A stretch of DNA of 64,000 bases, taken from assembly GCF_001544575.2 (NCBI RefSeq), contig NZ_FCNY02000006.1, forward strand, positions 362,852 through 426,851, written 5' to 3'. A program made the translations under genes and the position numbers. Positions 1 through 8,861 of this stretch are shown here, piece by piece. Below the pieces are notes generated by a model, which did not search any database, was not told the DNA's origin, and worked only from the letters and a program-made list of their open reading frames with translations. This DNA comes from Caballeronia cordobensis. Its GTDB lineage: Bacteria; Pseudomonadota; Gammaproteobacteria; Burkholderiales; Burkholderiaceae. Position 1 is the stretch's first letter; each line of letters starts with the position of its first letter.

Positions 1-3000
1 CCATGCGCGGCAGTTGCGCGCGCGTTTCATCGAGCGCATGCGCATCGTGGCCGCGATCGAGTAGTTCTTTCTCCAGTGCGCCCGCGAGTTGCGCGAGCGC
101 CGCCGCGCCGACCGTGGCCGCGCTGCCCTTGATCGAATGCAGCACCGAGGCCGCGCCTTGCGTGTCCTGCGCCGCGAGTCTTTCGACCAGGCCGTTCAGG
201 TGTTTGTGCGCCTGCCCGCCGAAGCCATCGGCCGTGCGCCGAATCAGATCGATGTTGCCGCCGAAGCGCGCGATGATCGAATCGCGCGGCTCGATCATCG
301 GCATCGCGTTCGCGTCCGGTGGTTGCGCTTTCATCGGCGCGCGTTCGATTTGCGCGCGCAGCACGGCAACGAGACGCTCGACGTCGATCGGCTTGCCGAC
401 ATGATCGTTCATGCCCGCCTGCAAACACGCATCGCGATCCGCGCCCGACGCATTGGCCGTCATCGCGATGATCGGCAGCGCGTCGAAGCGGCTATCCGCG
501 CGAATGAGGCGCGTGGCTTCGAGCCCGTCGAGATCGGGCATCTGCACATCCATCAGCACCGCGTCGAATGAACCCTGCGCGGCCATGATGCGATCGACGC
601 CTTCGCGCCCGCTCTCGGCGAGCGTCACGTTCGCGCCTTCCGCGCGAAGCACGCCTTCGGCGACTTGCCGGTTGAGTGCGTTGTCTTCCACCACGAGCAG
701 GGCGAGCCCTTCGAGGCGCTGCGCACGGGCTGCAACCGGCTGCGTTTCGTGCGGCGCCGGCGCGGCCTGAGACGGCAGCGCGGCGCGGATCGCCGCGACG
801 AGTTGCTTCGGCGTCACGGGTTTTGTCAGGAAGCCCGCAAAAGGCGCGGCGCCGTGTTCCTGTGACTCTCGCAACACCTCGCGTCCGAATGCGGTGACGA
901 GCAGCACGAGCGGCGGCGCGACGCGTCCGTTCATCGCGCTGACCTGTTTCGCGGCGTTGAGGCCGTCGAGGCCGGGCATGCGCCAGTCGAGCAGGGCGAT
1001 ATCGTAGGGCGCTGCGCTGTGGGCGGCGTCGGCGATGCGCGCGACCGCCTCGGTGCCGCTCGTGACGACGTCCGCGTGCCAGCCGAGCGAGCGCACCGTG
1101 CGCGAGAGGATTTCGCCCGCGATGGCGTTATCGTCGGCGATGAGAATGCGCGCGCCATGATCCGGGAACGCGCGCTGGTTCCGCGCGGGCGCGTCCGCTG
1201 TGTCCACGCCGAGCGTGATATCGAACCAGAAGCGGCTTCCTTCACCCAGCCGGCTTTCGACTTCGAGCTGGCTGCCCATCATCGCGACGAGCCGTTTGCT
1301 GATCACGAGCCCGAGGCCGGAGCCGCCATAGCGGCGCGAGGTCGACGCCTCGGCTTGCGTGAAGCCCTCGAAGATGCGCCCGAGCTGTTCCTCGCTGATG
1401 CCGATGCCGCTGTCGCTCACCGCGATGCGCAAGCGCACCGTTTCTTCCGGCGCGGCGCTCACGGTGTCGAGCCGATGCACGCTCACGACGATCTGCCCCG
1501 CGGAGGTGAACTTGAGCGCGTTGCCCGCGAGATTGATGAGCACCTGCTGAAGGCGGAAGCTATCGCCGACGAGCACGGCCGGCAACGACGGATCGAGATC
1601 GAAAAGCACCTCGACGTCTTTCGCCCCCTGATTGCCCGACAGCACGATGCCGAGCTCTTCCATCAGCTTTTCGGGCTCGAAGGGATGGCTGTCGAGTTGC
1701 AGCTTGCCCGCCTCGATCTTCGAATAGTCGAGGATGTCGTTGAGCAGGCTGAGCAGCGACTTCGCGGCGGTCACCGCCTTGCTCACGTAGTCATGCTGCC
1801 GATGATCGAGCGACGTCATCTGCACGAGATGCAGCATGCCGAGCACGGCGTTCATCGGCGTGCGGATTTCGTGGCTCATGTTCGCGAGAAACGTCGATTT
1901 CGCCGCGCTCGCCGCGTCAGCCTGCTCTTTTGCATTGCGCAGATGGTATTCGAGCTCGTATTGATCCGTGACGTCGTAGTTCACGCCGGTCATCGCGACG
2001 GGCGTGCATTGCGCGTTGCGTTGCGTGCGCTGGCCGCTCTGGATGCGCCGCGTCGTGCCGTCGGGCAGGACGATGCGAAACGGCGGCAACGACTCGGTTT
2101 CGCCCGCGGCCGCGGCGCGCAGGCGCGCCATGATCTCGTCGTGATCGTCGGGATGAATGCGCCTGCGCCAGTGCTCGATATGCAGGCCGTTGTCCAGCAA
2201 CGCGGGCGGATACTGATACAGCTCGAACATGCGCGCGTTCCAGTGCAGCTTGCCCGTGGCGAGATCCCACGACCAGATGCCCAGTTCGGCGATATCGGCG
2301 GCGAGCAGCAACTGATCGCGCGCGTGGGCCAGCTCGCTGCGCTCCTTTCTTTGCCGCGAGATGTCCGTGATGACGGAGACGAAATGCGAGAGGCCATCCA
2401 GTCGCATGGCGCCCGTGGTCACGTGCGCCGGGAAAGACGTGCCGTCTTTACGCTGGCCCGCGAGTTCGAAGTCGGTTGTCGCAGTGCCATTCGGCCACTT
2501 GAATTGCATGACGTATTCGTCATACGCGTGCTGATAGGGCGGCGGCACCAGCATGCGGATGTTCTGGCCGATAACTTCATTCGCCTTGTAGCCGAACACT
2601 TTCTCGCCCGCCGAATTGAACGAGCGGATCGCGCCGCGTTCGTCCACGGTGATGATCGGGCTGATCACGGTGTCGAGCACGGTTTGCGTCGTCGCGAGAC
2701 TGCGCTCCAGTTCCTGTTCGATTCGATTGCGCGCGTTGATCTGGCGCACGAGCGTCGAGCCGAACATCGCCAGCACGAACGCGAGCACGGCGGTCACGCA
2801 CGCGTGCCAGAGCGTGTCGCGCCACCACGGTGCGAGGATTTCATCGCGCGCGAGCGCCGCCGCGACGAAAAGCGGATAGTCCTGCAGTTCGCGCAGGCTA
2901 TTGAGCCGCGTCACGCCGTCCTGCGACGAGCTCGTCGTGAACACGCCCGAACTGTGCTGTTCGAGATGCGCGCGGTACAGCGCCGTGTCGATCACGTTCT

Positions 3001-3667
3001 TGCCGACGAAGCGGTCTTCGAAAGGGCGGCGCACGACCATCACGCCCGAGTTCAGCACGAGCACCGCCGCGCCCGATTGCCCGAGGTCGAGGCTATCGTA
3101 GAAACGCGAGAAGAAATCGACGTCGATGGTCGCGAGCGCGACGCCCGCGAAACTGCCATCGGGCGCGTCGATGCGGCGCGACACCGGCACGATCCATTTG
3201 CCCGTCGAGCGGCTTTGCACCGGCGGGCCGATGTGCGTGCCCTGATCGGTATGCGTGCGGTGATATTCGAAATACTCGCGGTCCGAGTTGTTGAAGCGCG
3301 AGTCGAGCTTCGGCTGCGAGTTGACGATCCAGGCGCCGTTCTTGTCGTAGATGAAAAGTCCGTTCAACTGCGGCAAGTGCTGCACGCGCGACACCATCGC
3401 GCGATGAATGCGCGCAAGCGAGTCCGGCGACATGCCGTCCTCTTCGACGCGCTCCACCATGCCGATGAGCGTGGTGTCGGCCTCCTTGAACGTGTCGTTC
3501 GCGTGCTGCGCCATCGCGCGCGCGAGGTTGTAGGTCGCCGTCGTCATTTCGTCGAGCTGCACGCGGCGCGCGGCGAGGCTGCGCCATACGTCGGTTGCGA
3601 CCAGAAGCAGGCAGACGACGACGATGAACACCGTCATCCTGAAAGTGAGCGAATGGCGATTGAGCAC
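1..3667 (-). CDS. hybrid sensor histidine kinase with two receiver domains and Hpt (3' end outside window)
   Basis: Membrane hybrid kinase of a phosphorelay; about 1222 codons are visible and the C-terminus lies beyond position 1. Order on the minus strand: TM1 (about residues 10-30), a Cache-like periplasmic region, TM2 (about 285-305), two PAS domains (about 325-450 and 465-585), HisKA with SHEIRTP and phospho-His near residue 598, HATPase_c, receiver 1 (LLDWRMPG, Asp near 893), receiver 2 (VLMDVQMPD, Asp near 1038), and Hpt with HSIKGSAATVG (His near 1176). The GTG start at 3667 was chosen for a GGAGA ribosome site 7 bases upstream; an in-frame ATG ten codons on is possible. No kinase output partner is visible. 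The ligand is unknown. The domain calls rest on motifs read directly from the translation. Confidence 0.93.
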   Translation of the reverse strand, partial: MLNRHSLTFRMTVFIVVVCLLLVATDVWRSLAARRVQLDEMTTATYNLARAMAQHANDTFKEADTTLIGMVERVEEDGMSPDSLARIHRAMVSRVQHLPQLNGLFIYDKNGAWIVNSQPKLDSRFNNSDREYFEYHRTHTDQGTHIGPPVQSRSTGKWIVPVSRRIDAPDGSFAGVALATIDVDFFSRFYDSLDLGQSGAAVLVLNSGVMVVRRPFEDRFVGKNVIDTALYRAHLEQHSSGVFTTSSSQDGVTRLNSLRELQDYPLFVAAALARDEILAPWWRDTLWHACVTAVLAFVLAMFGSTLVRQINARNRIEQELERSLATTQTVLDTVISPIITVDERGAIRSFNSAGEKVFGYKANEVIGQNIRMLVPPPYQHAYDEYVMQFKWPNGTATTDFELAGQRKDGTSFPAHVTTGAMRLDGLSHFVSVITDISRQRKERSELAHARDQLLLAADIAELGIWSWDLATGKLHWNARMFELYQYPPALLDNGLHIEHWRRRIHPDDHDEIMARLRAAAAGETESLPPFRIVLPDGTTRRIQSGQRTQRNAQCTPVAMTGVNYDVTDQYELEYHLRNAKEQADAASAAKSTFLANMSHEIRTPMNAVLGMLHLVQMTSLDHRQHDYVSKAVTAAKSLLSLLNDILDYSKIEAGKLQLDSHPFEPEKLMEELGIVLSGNQGAKDVEVLFDLDPSLPAVLVGDSFRLQQVLINLAGNALKFTSAGQIVVSVHRLDTVSAAPEETVRLRIAVSDSGIGISEEQLGRIFEGFTQAEASTSRRYGGSGLGLVISKRLVAMMGSQLEVESRLGEGSRFWFDITLGVDTADAPARNQRAFPDHGARILIADDNAIAGEILSRTVRSLGWHADVVTSGTEAVARIADAAHSAAPYDIALLDWRMPGLDGLNAAKQVSAMNGRVAPPLVLLVTAFGREVLRESQEHGAAPFAGFLTKPVTPKQLVAAIRAALPSQAAPAPHETQPVAARAQRLEGLALLVVEDNALNRQVAEGVLRAEGANVTLAESGREGVDRIMAAQGSFDAVLMDVQMPDLDGLEATRLIRADSRFDALPIIAMTANASGADRDACLQAGMNDHVGKPIDVERLVAVLRAQIERAPMKAQPPDANAMPMIEPRDSIIARFGGNIDLIRRTADGFGGQAHKHLNGLVERLAAQDTQGAASVLHSIKGSAATVGAAALAQLAGALEKELLDRGHDAHALDETRAQLPRM

Positions 3668-4110
3668 GCCGGGTCTCCGAATGGGCGAAGTCGAGATTCA
3701 ACGCTGCCGTATCTTATCGCGCCGTCCGAAAGCAGCCGCCGAAGGGAAGGCGCGGGCGATCAGACACATTAACGGCACGCTGGCGTATGGACTTGAGCCC
3801 CGGCGACGGGAATATTTTCGATGTTTCGCCCGTATGGAAAGCGGAGATCGTTCGCGGTGAAGCTCAGGCAGGTGTTTGCGCCGCGCCACCGTTCCGGGCC
3901 GAAAGCGTTGGTGCGCGCCCGACTTCAGTGTCGCCCGGCGCGGGGTGAATGCGCGCTTTGCCTTGCTGCATAAGGGATTCGAATAGCTGGCACGGTGTCT
4001 GCATTAGATGCCCGCACCGCCGCCTCAGCGAACCCCGGACTCAATCTCGCTGCACGATCGCTCAGCCGGCAATGTCATCGAACGACCCGTTGGTGAAGAA
4101 GGAGCGAATC
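3668..4110. other. 443-bp intergenic region with a candidate sigma-54 promoter
   Basis: This gap lies between the divergent sensor kinase and DUF3563 genes. The only structure I can support is the -24/-12 promoter-like element at 3988-4003, described separately. No convincing gene is seen; an upstream in-frame extension of the DUF3563 gene from 3949 lacks a ribosome site and family-like sequence. Confidence 0.5.
3988..4003 (+). promoter_or_regulatory. candidate sigma-54 (RpoN) promoter
   Basis: The sequence TGGCACGGTGTCTGCA matches the RpoN pattern TGGCAC-N5-TTGCA with one mismatch, and the GG and GC doublets are 12 bases apart as required. It lies 108 bases upstream of the DUF3563 start. 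No enhancer site was identified. Confidence 0.55.
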
Positions 4111-4284
4111 ATGTTGGGATACCTAATCAATATCGCAAGAGACCTCGTGCTGCCGATCCTGATGGACCGGACCGAGACGCTGCTGGATCGCGCCGAGCAT
4201 GGCCGCCGCGATACGTATCTCGCGTCGTCCGCCGATATCGGCGAGCTCGAACGCCGCATGCGCGAGTGCGATACCGAAGCCTGA
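4111..4284 (+). CDS. DUF3563 family small protein
   Basis: A 57-residue protein of unknown function. The sequence pattern (hydrophobic N-terminal helix, then R-x-E-x-LLDRAEHGRRDTYL and a C-terminal ELERRMRE helix) fits the DUF3563 family, common in Burkholderiaceae. The ATG at 4111 follows a good ribosome site (GAAGGAG). It sits downstream of the candidate sigma-54 promoter. The next gene overlaps or begins within 24 bases of its stop (TGATG), so the two may be cotranscribed. Confidence 0.75.
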   Translation: MLGYLINIARDLVLPILMDRTETLLDRAEHGRRDTYLASSADIGELERRMRECDTEA

Positions 4285-4307
4285 TGCTCACGAATCGGAA
4301 AACAAAC

Positions 4308-5141
4308 ATGATCACTCTGAACGACGAACACGCCGACGCGCCGGTCATCGCGCTGCATTGTTCGGGCGCGGGCGCGAATCAGTGGCGCACGCTCGGCGAC
4401 ATGCTCGCCGCGCTCGACACGCCAACGTCGCGCTACACGCTGATCGCGCCGGAGCATTACGGCTGCGACAGTGTCGGTCCCTGGAGCGGTGCGCACGCAT
4501 TCACGCTCGCGGACGAAGCGGCGCGAACCGTCGAGATCATCGATCGCCAGCAGGGCAAGGTGCACCTCGTCGGTCATTCGTATGGCGGCGGCGTCGCATT
4601 GCGCGCGGCGCTCGAACGGCCGCACGGCGTCGCGAGCATCACGCTCTATGAGCCGTCGGCGTTTCATCTGCTCAAGCGCATGGGCGCGCGTGGCGCCGCC
4701 GAATTCGCCGAGATTCAGGCGATTGCGGCGCGCACGGCGGAGGGCGTCGTCGCGGGCGACCTGCGCGGGGCGGCGAGTTCGTTCGTCGATTACTGGAGCG
4801 GGCGCGGCGCGTGGTCCGCGCTGCGGCCTTCCGTGCAGGCGATGCTCACGCGCTGGGTGCCGAAAGCGCCGCTCGATTTTCGCGCGCTGATTCACGAGCC
4901 TACGCCGATGAGCGCCTACGCGAACCTGCGCATTCCCACGCTCGTGATGCGCGGCGAGCACGCGCCCGCGCCGACGCGCCTGATCGCGGAAACGCTGCCT
5001 GATCTGCTGCCGGCCGCGAAGCTCATCGTCGTGCCCGAGGCGGGGCACATGGGTCCGCTCACGCACGCGCAGGCGGTGAATGCGGCGATTGCGCGCCATA
5101 TCGCCGAATGCGACGCGCGCACGGCATGCCTAGCCGAGTAG
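4308..5141 (+). CDS. alpha/beta hydrolase
   Basis: A 277-residue cytoplasmic alpha/beta-fold hydrolase. The nucleophile elbow is GHSYGG (Ser near residue 91), an oxyanion-side HCSGAGANQW motif lies near residue 17, and the late catalytic His is in EAGHMGPL. The substrate cannot be told; an esterase or small-molecule hydrolase is likely. An ATG at 4284 overlapping the DUF3563 stop would add eight residues; 4308 was preferred because the hydrolase fold starts just after it, but neither start has a strong ribosome site. The 3' end overlaps the convergent VC0807 gene by 12 bases. Confidence 0.85.
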   Translation: MITLNDEHADAPVIALHCSGAGANQWRTLGDMLAALDTPTSRYTLIAPEHYGCDSVGPWSGAHAFTLADEAARTVEIIDRQQGKVHLVGHSYGGGVALRAALERPHGVASITLYEPSAFHLLKRMGARGAAEFAEIQAIAARTAEGVVAGDLRGAASSFVDYWSGRGAWSALRPSVQAMLTRWVPKAPLDFRALIHEPTPMSAYANLRIPTLVMRGEHAPAPTRLIAETLPDLLPAAKLIVVPEAGHMGPLTHAQAVNAAIARHIAECDARTACLAE

Positions 5142-5777
5142 TCCATCGCGCGACGGGGCGCTTTCGCCCTGACGCTCGATGAGCCGCGCGCGAAACCAGA
5201 AGGTCCATGCGAGCAAGCCGCCGTAAATCACGTAGCTCACGACCGGCGACACGACGAGGTAGCGCTCCACCGGCCACGTCCACGCGAACCAGAAGCGCAG
5301 CATCGTTTCGACCGAAAGCCCGACGCCCCACACGAGCGTCATGAGGCGCAACGACGCGCGCAGCATCGCGCTGTCGCGCCAGTACGCCTCGAAGCGCTCG
5401 GCGCCGTTTTCCTGCTCGCGCGTGACGGTCGCACGTGCGAGATAGAAGATGAGCGGACGCTCGAACAGGAGCGAAACGAGAAAAACGATGCCCGTCGCGC
5501 CCGCCGCGAGCGATTCGCGCACGAGCAGAATACGCGGGCTGCCGCCCATTGCGAGCATCACGATGGACAACGCGATGCCGAACAGCACGAGCGCGGAAAG
5601 CGCATCCACGCGCCGCGAGCGCGCGAACTCGGCGATGCTCCACACGAGCGGCGGCGCGGCCGACGCATAGAGCGCGCCGACATCGCCCCAATAGGGCAGC
5701 GCCAACCGGTACGCGAGCCAGGGAAGCAGCAGATTCGCGGCGAGTTCGAGCACGAGACCGGGCTTGATCTTTTTCAT
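5130..5777 (-). CDS. VC0807 family membrane protein
   Basis: A 215-residue polytopic inner-membrane protein of unknown function. The N-terminus (MKKIKPGLVLELAANLLLPW) and the stretch with GGSPRILLVRESL followed by FERPLIFYLARA match what I know of the VC0807 family. Six or so membrane segments are visible. An upstream in-frame start at 5852 would add a hydrophilic leader with no family resemblance, so 5777 was chosen. No functional context is given by its neighbours. Confidence 0.75.
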   Translation of the reverse strand: MKKIKPGLVLELAANLLLPWLAYRLALPYWGDVGALYASAAPPLVWSIAEFARSRRVDALSALVLFGIALSIVMLAMGGSPRILLVRESLAAGATGIVFLVSLLFERPLIFYLARATVTREQENGAERFEAYWRDSAMLRASLRLMTLVWGVGLSVETMLRFWFAWTWPVERYLVVSPVVSYVIYGGLLAWTFWFRARLIERQGESAPSRDGLLG

Positions 5778-5890
5778 GGACTCAGAAGTGTGCGCCTGCG
5801 CGCTGTGCCTGGTTCCAAGTATAAAAGATCGCACGTGCGCGAATGTGCGCATGCGCGCGGCGAATCCCCCAAAGTCTGCAAAGAAAGCGA

Positions 5891-5920
5891 CGCCGCTGCT
5901 CGTGGTGTCGAGCAGCGGCG
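5891..5920 (-). terminator. hairpin with 12-bp perfect stem, probable terminator
   Basis: The arms CGCCGCTGCTCG and CGAGCAGCGGCG pair perfectly around a 6-base loop. Read on the minus strand it lies 24 bases past the stop of the secreted protein gene and is followed by a T-rich run (TCGCTTTCTTTGC), consistent with factor-independent termination. Confidence 0.6.
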
Positions 5921-5944
5921 TGAAAGGCGCGAACAGATCGAGCG

Positions 5945-6307
5945 TTACTTTTTCGGCGGCGGCGCGCCGGGAATCGCGTTGACGCGCGCGGCATTCGCGG
6001 CGTTGGCAGCATTCGCCGCGTTGATCGCGTTCGTGTTGTAGGTTGGCGCGGCGTTGTAGTTCGGACTGACGTTATAGCTCGGGTTCGGCGTGGTGGCGTT
6101 CGGCGTGTTCGAATAGCTGGGGGCGGGCGCCGCGGGGTTCGGCAGCGGCTTCGGCTGCAACGTCTGATTGATGACGCCCATTTGCCCCAGCTTCTTCGCC
6201 GCCTGACTGTCCGCGCTGGCTGCCGTGGCGAAGCACAGGCCGGCCGCGCCGGCGATCAACGCAATGTGCATGACGCGCCCTTGCGTGCGATTGCGGATTT
6301 TCTTCAT
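5945..6307 (-). CDS. secreted low-complexity protein
   Basis: A 120-residue hypothetical exported protein. An N-terminal signal peptide is clear: a basic start (MKKIRNRTQGR), a hydrophobic core, and a probable cleavage after ASA near residue 32. The mature part is rich in Asn, Pro, Ala and Tyr with short repeats such as NAANAANAANAA and PNPSYN/PNYNAAPTYN. It resembles no enzyme. The ATG at 6307 follows a good ribosome site (AAGGAGG). A terminator hairpin follows it. Confidence 0.7.
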   Translation of the reverse strand: MKKIRNRTQGRVMHIALIAGAAGLCFATAASADSQAAKKLGQMGVINQTLQPKPLPNPAAPAPSYSNTPNATTPNPSYNVSPNYNAAPTYNTNAINAANAANAANAARVNAIPGAPPPKK

Positions 6308-6529
6308 GACGGCCTCCTTGGTCGTGCCGGCCCGCGCGGATGCGCGCCCAGCACTTACATTGTGTGCAACGACGATGCCCGCGTGGAGCAGGGTTTAGCC
6401 TAGGTTCACTCAGCGCGATCTGGCGTTACCACCTTACGAATCTTTGATATTCGTCTAACAAAAAGGCGGTATCGGCCGGTAACATGTAATTCGAACTGCC
6501 AAATATCAATCGCCTGGAGGACCACCCGC

Positions 6530-6751
6530 ATGTTTCCCGAATATCGCGACCTGATCTCGCGCCTCAAGACCGAAGACGGCCATTTTTCGCGTCTGTTCGA
6601 GCGTCACAACGAACTCGATCATCAGATTCACAACATGGAGACGGGCGTGACGCCCGCCGACACCTTCGCCATCGAAGCATTGAAAAAAGAAAAGCTCTTG
6701 CTTAAAGACAAGCTTTACGCGGTTCTGAAGAAAGCGCACGAAGCCGCCTGA
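6530..6751 (+). CDS. YdcH family protein (DUF465)
   Basis: A 73-residue, mostly helical cytoplasmic protein. The FxRLFERHNELDHQIHNME pattern followed by EALKKEKLLLKDKLY is the DUF465/YdcH signature; the family forms small coiled-coil proteins whose role is unsettled. The ATG at 6530 follows a strong ribosome site (TGGAGG). It lies 49 bases before ppk2 on the same strand, so the pair may be an operon. Confidence 0.85.
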   Translation: MFPEYRDLISRLKTEDGHFSRLFERHNELDHQIHNMETGVTPADTFAIEALKKEKLLLKDKLYAVLKKAHEAA

Positions 6752-6800
6752 GCAGAATGAGCGCAGAGGTAGCCGCACGCGCAACAACCAAGAGGAACCG

Positions 6801-7892
6801 ATGAAGCTGATAACACCGGACGATGCCGCCGAAGCGAAAAACGACAATCTCGCCGCTCGCACGGCGGCGGCCGACATCGAACGTGAAGAAACGCGTCGCG
6901 CGTTCGAGGCGGCGCACGGCCTGCTGACGAACAGCGTCGATCACATACTCGGCCGGCTCGACGCGCGGGAGCAGGAAGGCGCGGAATCGATCGTCGATAG
7001 CGTGAAAACGCTGATCGGCGGTATGTCGCCTGACGAAATCGCCGTGCTGCGCGCCCATCTTTTCGATGGCGACACCGTGCTGCGCTCGGCCAGCGGCGCG
7101 CTCGACCCCGACGACGAGCTATCGCCGTCCTGGCGCGAAGGCGGCTATCCGTATCGTCATCTGATGTCGCGGCGCGCGTACGAGAAACAGAAATATCGTC
7201 TTCAGGTCGAGTTGCTGAAGCTGCAGGCGTGGGTGCGAGACACCGGCCAGCGTGTGGTGATTGTTTTCGAAGGACGTGACGCGGCGGGCAAGGGCGGCGC
7301 CATCAAACGCTTCATGGAGCACCTGAATCCGCGTGGTGCGCGCGTGGTCGCGCTCGAAAAGCCGAGCGAGCGCGAGCGCGGCCAGTGGTATTTCCAGCGC
7401 TACGTCGAACACCTGCCGACCGCGGGCGAGATCGTTCTCTTCGATCGTTCGTGGTACAACCGCGCCGGCGTGGAGCGCGTGATGGGCTTCTGCACCCCGG
7501 GCGAGTACGACCATTTCATGCAGCAGGTGCCCGCGTTCGAACGGCATCTGTCCACGAGCGGCACGCACGTCATCAAGCTATGGTTTTCGGTTAGCCGCGC
7601 CGAACAGCGGCGCCGCTTCAAGGAGCGCGAGATTCATCCGCTCAAGCAGTGGAAGCTGAGCCCGGTCGATCTGGCCTCGCTCGACAAGTGGGACGCCTAC
7701 ACCGAAGCCAAGGAAGCGATGTTCGCGCATACCGACAGCGCCGACACACCCTGGACCGTCGTGCGCTCCGATTGCAAGAAGCGCGCGCGTCTGAACGCCA
7801 TGCGCTACGTGCTGCACCGGCTGCCCTACGCGAATCGCGATCTGAAGTCGGTTGGCGCGGTCGATCCGTTTATCGTCGGACGGCCGTTTTAG
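6801..7892 (+). CDS. ppk2: polyphosphate kinase 2 (PPK2) family protein
   Basis: Phosphotransferase using polyphosphate to phosphorylate nucleotides. The 363-residue protein carries the PPK2 core from about residue 115: Walker A GRDAAGKGG (158-166), the Walker B/lid run LFDRSWYNRAGVERVMGF (from about 213), and the GTHVIKLWFSVS and DKWDAYTEAK motifs. About 110 N-terminal residues precede the core, longer than in short class I PPK2s, and this extra region has no motif I recognise. A ribosome site (AAGAGGAA) precedes the ATG. Which nucleotide it prefers cannot be read from sequence. The 3' end overlaps a convergent LysR gene by 4 bases. Confidence 0.92.
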   Translation: MKLITPDDAAEAKNDNLAARTAAADIEREETRRAFEAAHGLLTNSVDHILGRLDAREQEGAESIVDSVKTLIGGMSPDEIAVLRAHLFDGDTVLRSASGALDPDDELSPSWREGGYPYRHLMSRRAYEKQKYRLQVELLKLQAWVRDTGQRVVIVFEGRDAAGKGGAIKRFMEHLNPRGARVVALEKPSERERGQWYFQRYVEHLPTAGEIVLFDRSWYNRAGVERVMGFCTPGEYDHFMQQVPAFERHLSTSGTHVIKLWFSVSRAEQRRRFKEREIHPLKQWKLSPVDLASLDKWDAYTEAKEAMFAHTDSADTPWTVVRSDCKKRARLNAMRYVLHRLPYANRDLKSVGAVDPFIVGRPF

Positions 7893-8779
7893 GCGGCGCT
7901 CACGCCTTCGGTCAACGCGTGAGCGAGCAGGCGCGCGTGCGGCGTCAGCGCGTCGAAATCGCGTGCGCACAGATGCAGACGGCGCATCGCCCACGGCTCG
8001 GAGAGCGGCAGGATCGCCAGTTCCGGCCGTTCGAGCATGCGCGCCGACGCTTCCGACAAGATCACGAGCCCGATGCCCGCTTCCACCAGCATGCCGAGAT
8101 TGTCGATGCTGCGCATTCGGATTCGATAGCCGATCTGCCTGCCAAGCCGCGACGCGCGCTCGGCCAGATGCATTTCGAGCGCGGCATCCGATAACCCGAC
8201 GAACGCCTCGCCCAGAATATCCGCGAACGCTACCGCGCTTTGCCCCGCGATCCGATGGGCGCGGTTCGCCACGACCACGAGCTGATCCTGGGCGAGCAGA
8301 TGCGTCTGAAGCCGTCCGAGGTCCGCCGTGTCCGACACCACGCCCAGATCCGCGCGGCCCTCGGCGATCGCCTGCACGATCTCCACGCTCGGGCGCTCGT
8401 CGAGATCGATCGAAAGATCCGGAAAAGCCGCGAGAAATTGCGTGAGTCTCGGCGGCAGAAAAGCGGCGAGCGCGGCCGTGTTCGACATCAGCCGGATGCG
8501 GCCTTTGAGGCCGGTCGCGAAGGAGCGCAGTTCGCCGCGCATCTGCTCGACCTGGCCGAGTATCGCGCGCGCGTGGCGCACGAAGGCGTCGCCCGCGGCG
8601 GTCGCCTGCACGCCGCGCCGGTTGCGCTCCAGGAGGGGCGCGCCGAGCGCGGCTTCCATCCCCGCAATGCGTTCGCTCGCGGAGGCCAGCGCGAGATGCA
8701 TCGCCTGCGCGCCCGCCGTGATGCTGCCGCGCTCGACCACGGTCAGGAAGAGGCGCATGTCGGTGAGATCGAATCGCAT
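7889..8779 (-). CDS. LysR family transcriptional regulator
   Basis: A 296-residue DNA-binding regulator with an N-terminal winged helix-turn-helix (MRLFLTVVERGSITAGAQAM then ALASASERIAGME) and a substrate-binding effector domain. The start at 8779 gives the usual LysR length and has a GAAAGAAG ribosome site; an upstream in-frame ATG at 8884 would run past the divergent transporter start. It is divergent from the TauE/SafE transporter 83 bases away, the usual layout when a LysR protein controls its neighbour and itself. The effector is unknown. Confidence 0.92.
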   Translation of the reverse strand: MRFDLTDMRLFLTVVERGSITAGAQAMHLALASASERIAGMEAALGAPLLERNRRGVQATAAGDAFVRHARAILGQVEQMRGELRSFATGLKGRIRLMSNTAALAAFLPPRLTQFLAAFPDLSIDLDERPSVEIVQAIAEGRADLGVVSDTADLGRLQTHLLAQDQLVVVANRAHRIAGQSAVAFADILGEAFVGLSDAALEMHLAERASRLGRQIGYRIRMRSIDNLGMLVEAGIGLVILSEASARMLERPELAILPLSEPWAMRRLHLCARDFDALTPHARLLAHALTEGVSAA

Positions 8780-8861
8780 GCCGCTTCTTTCGGTTTTCCC
8801 GAAGCCTCGCATTGGAAATGCCAGATTGTAAGCGGCAGGCCGCGTCGTTAGCATCTGTCGC

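Noticed and set aside
1019..3772. A 917-codon open frame on the plus strand
   Set aside because: It is antisense to the sensor kinase and reads as His/Arg-rich translation with no domain; high GC content opens the opposite frame.
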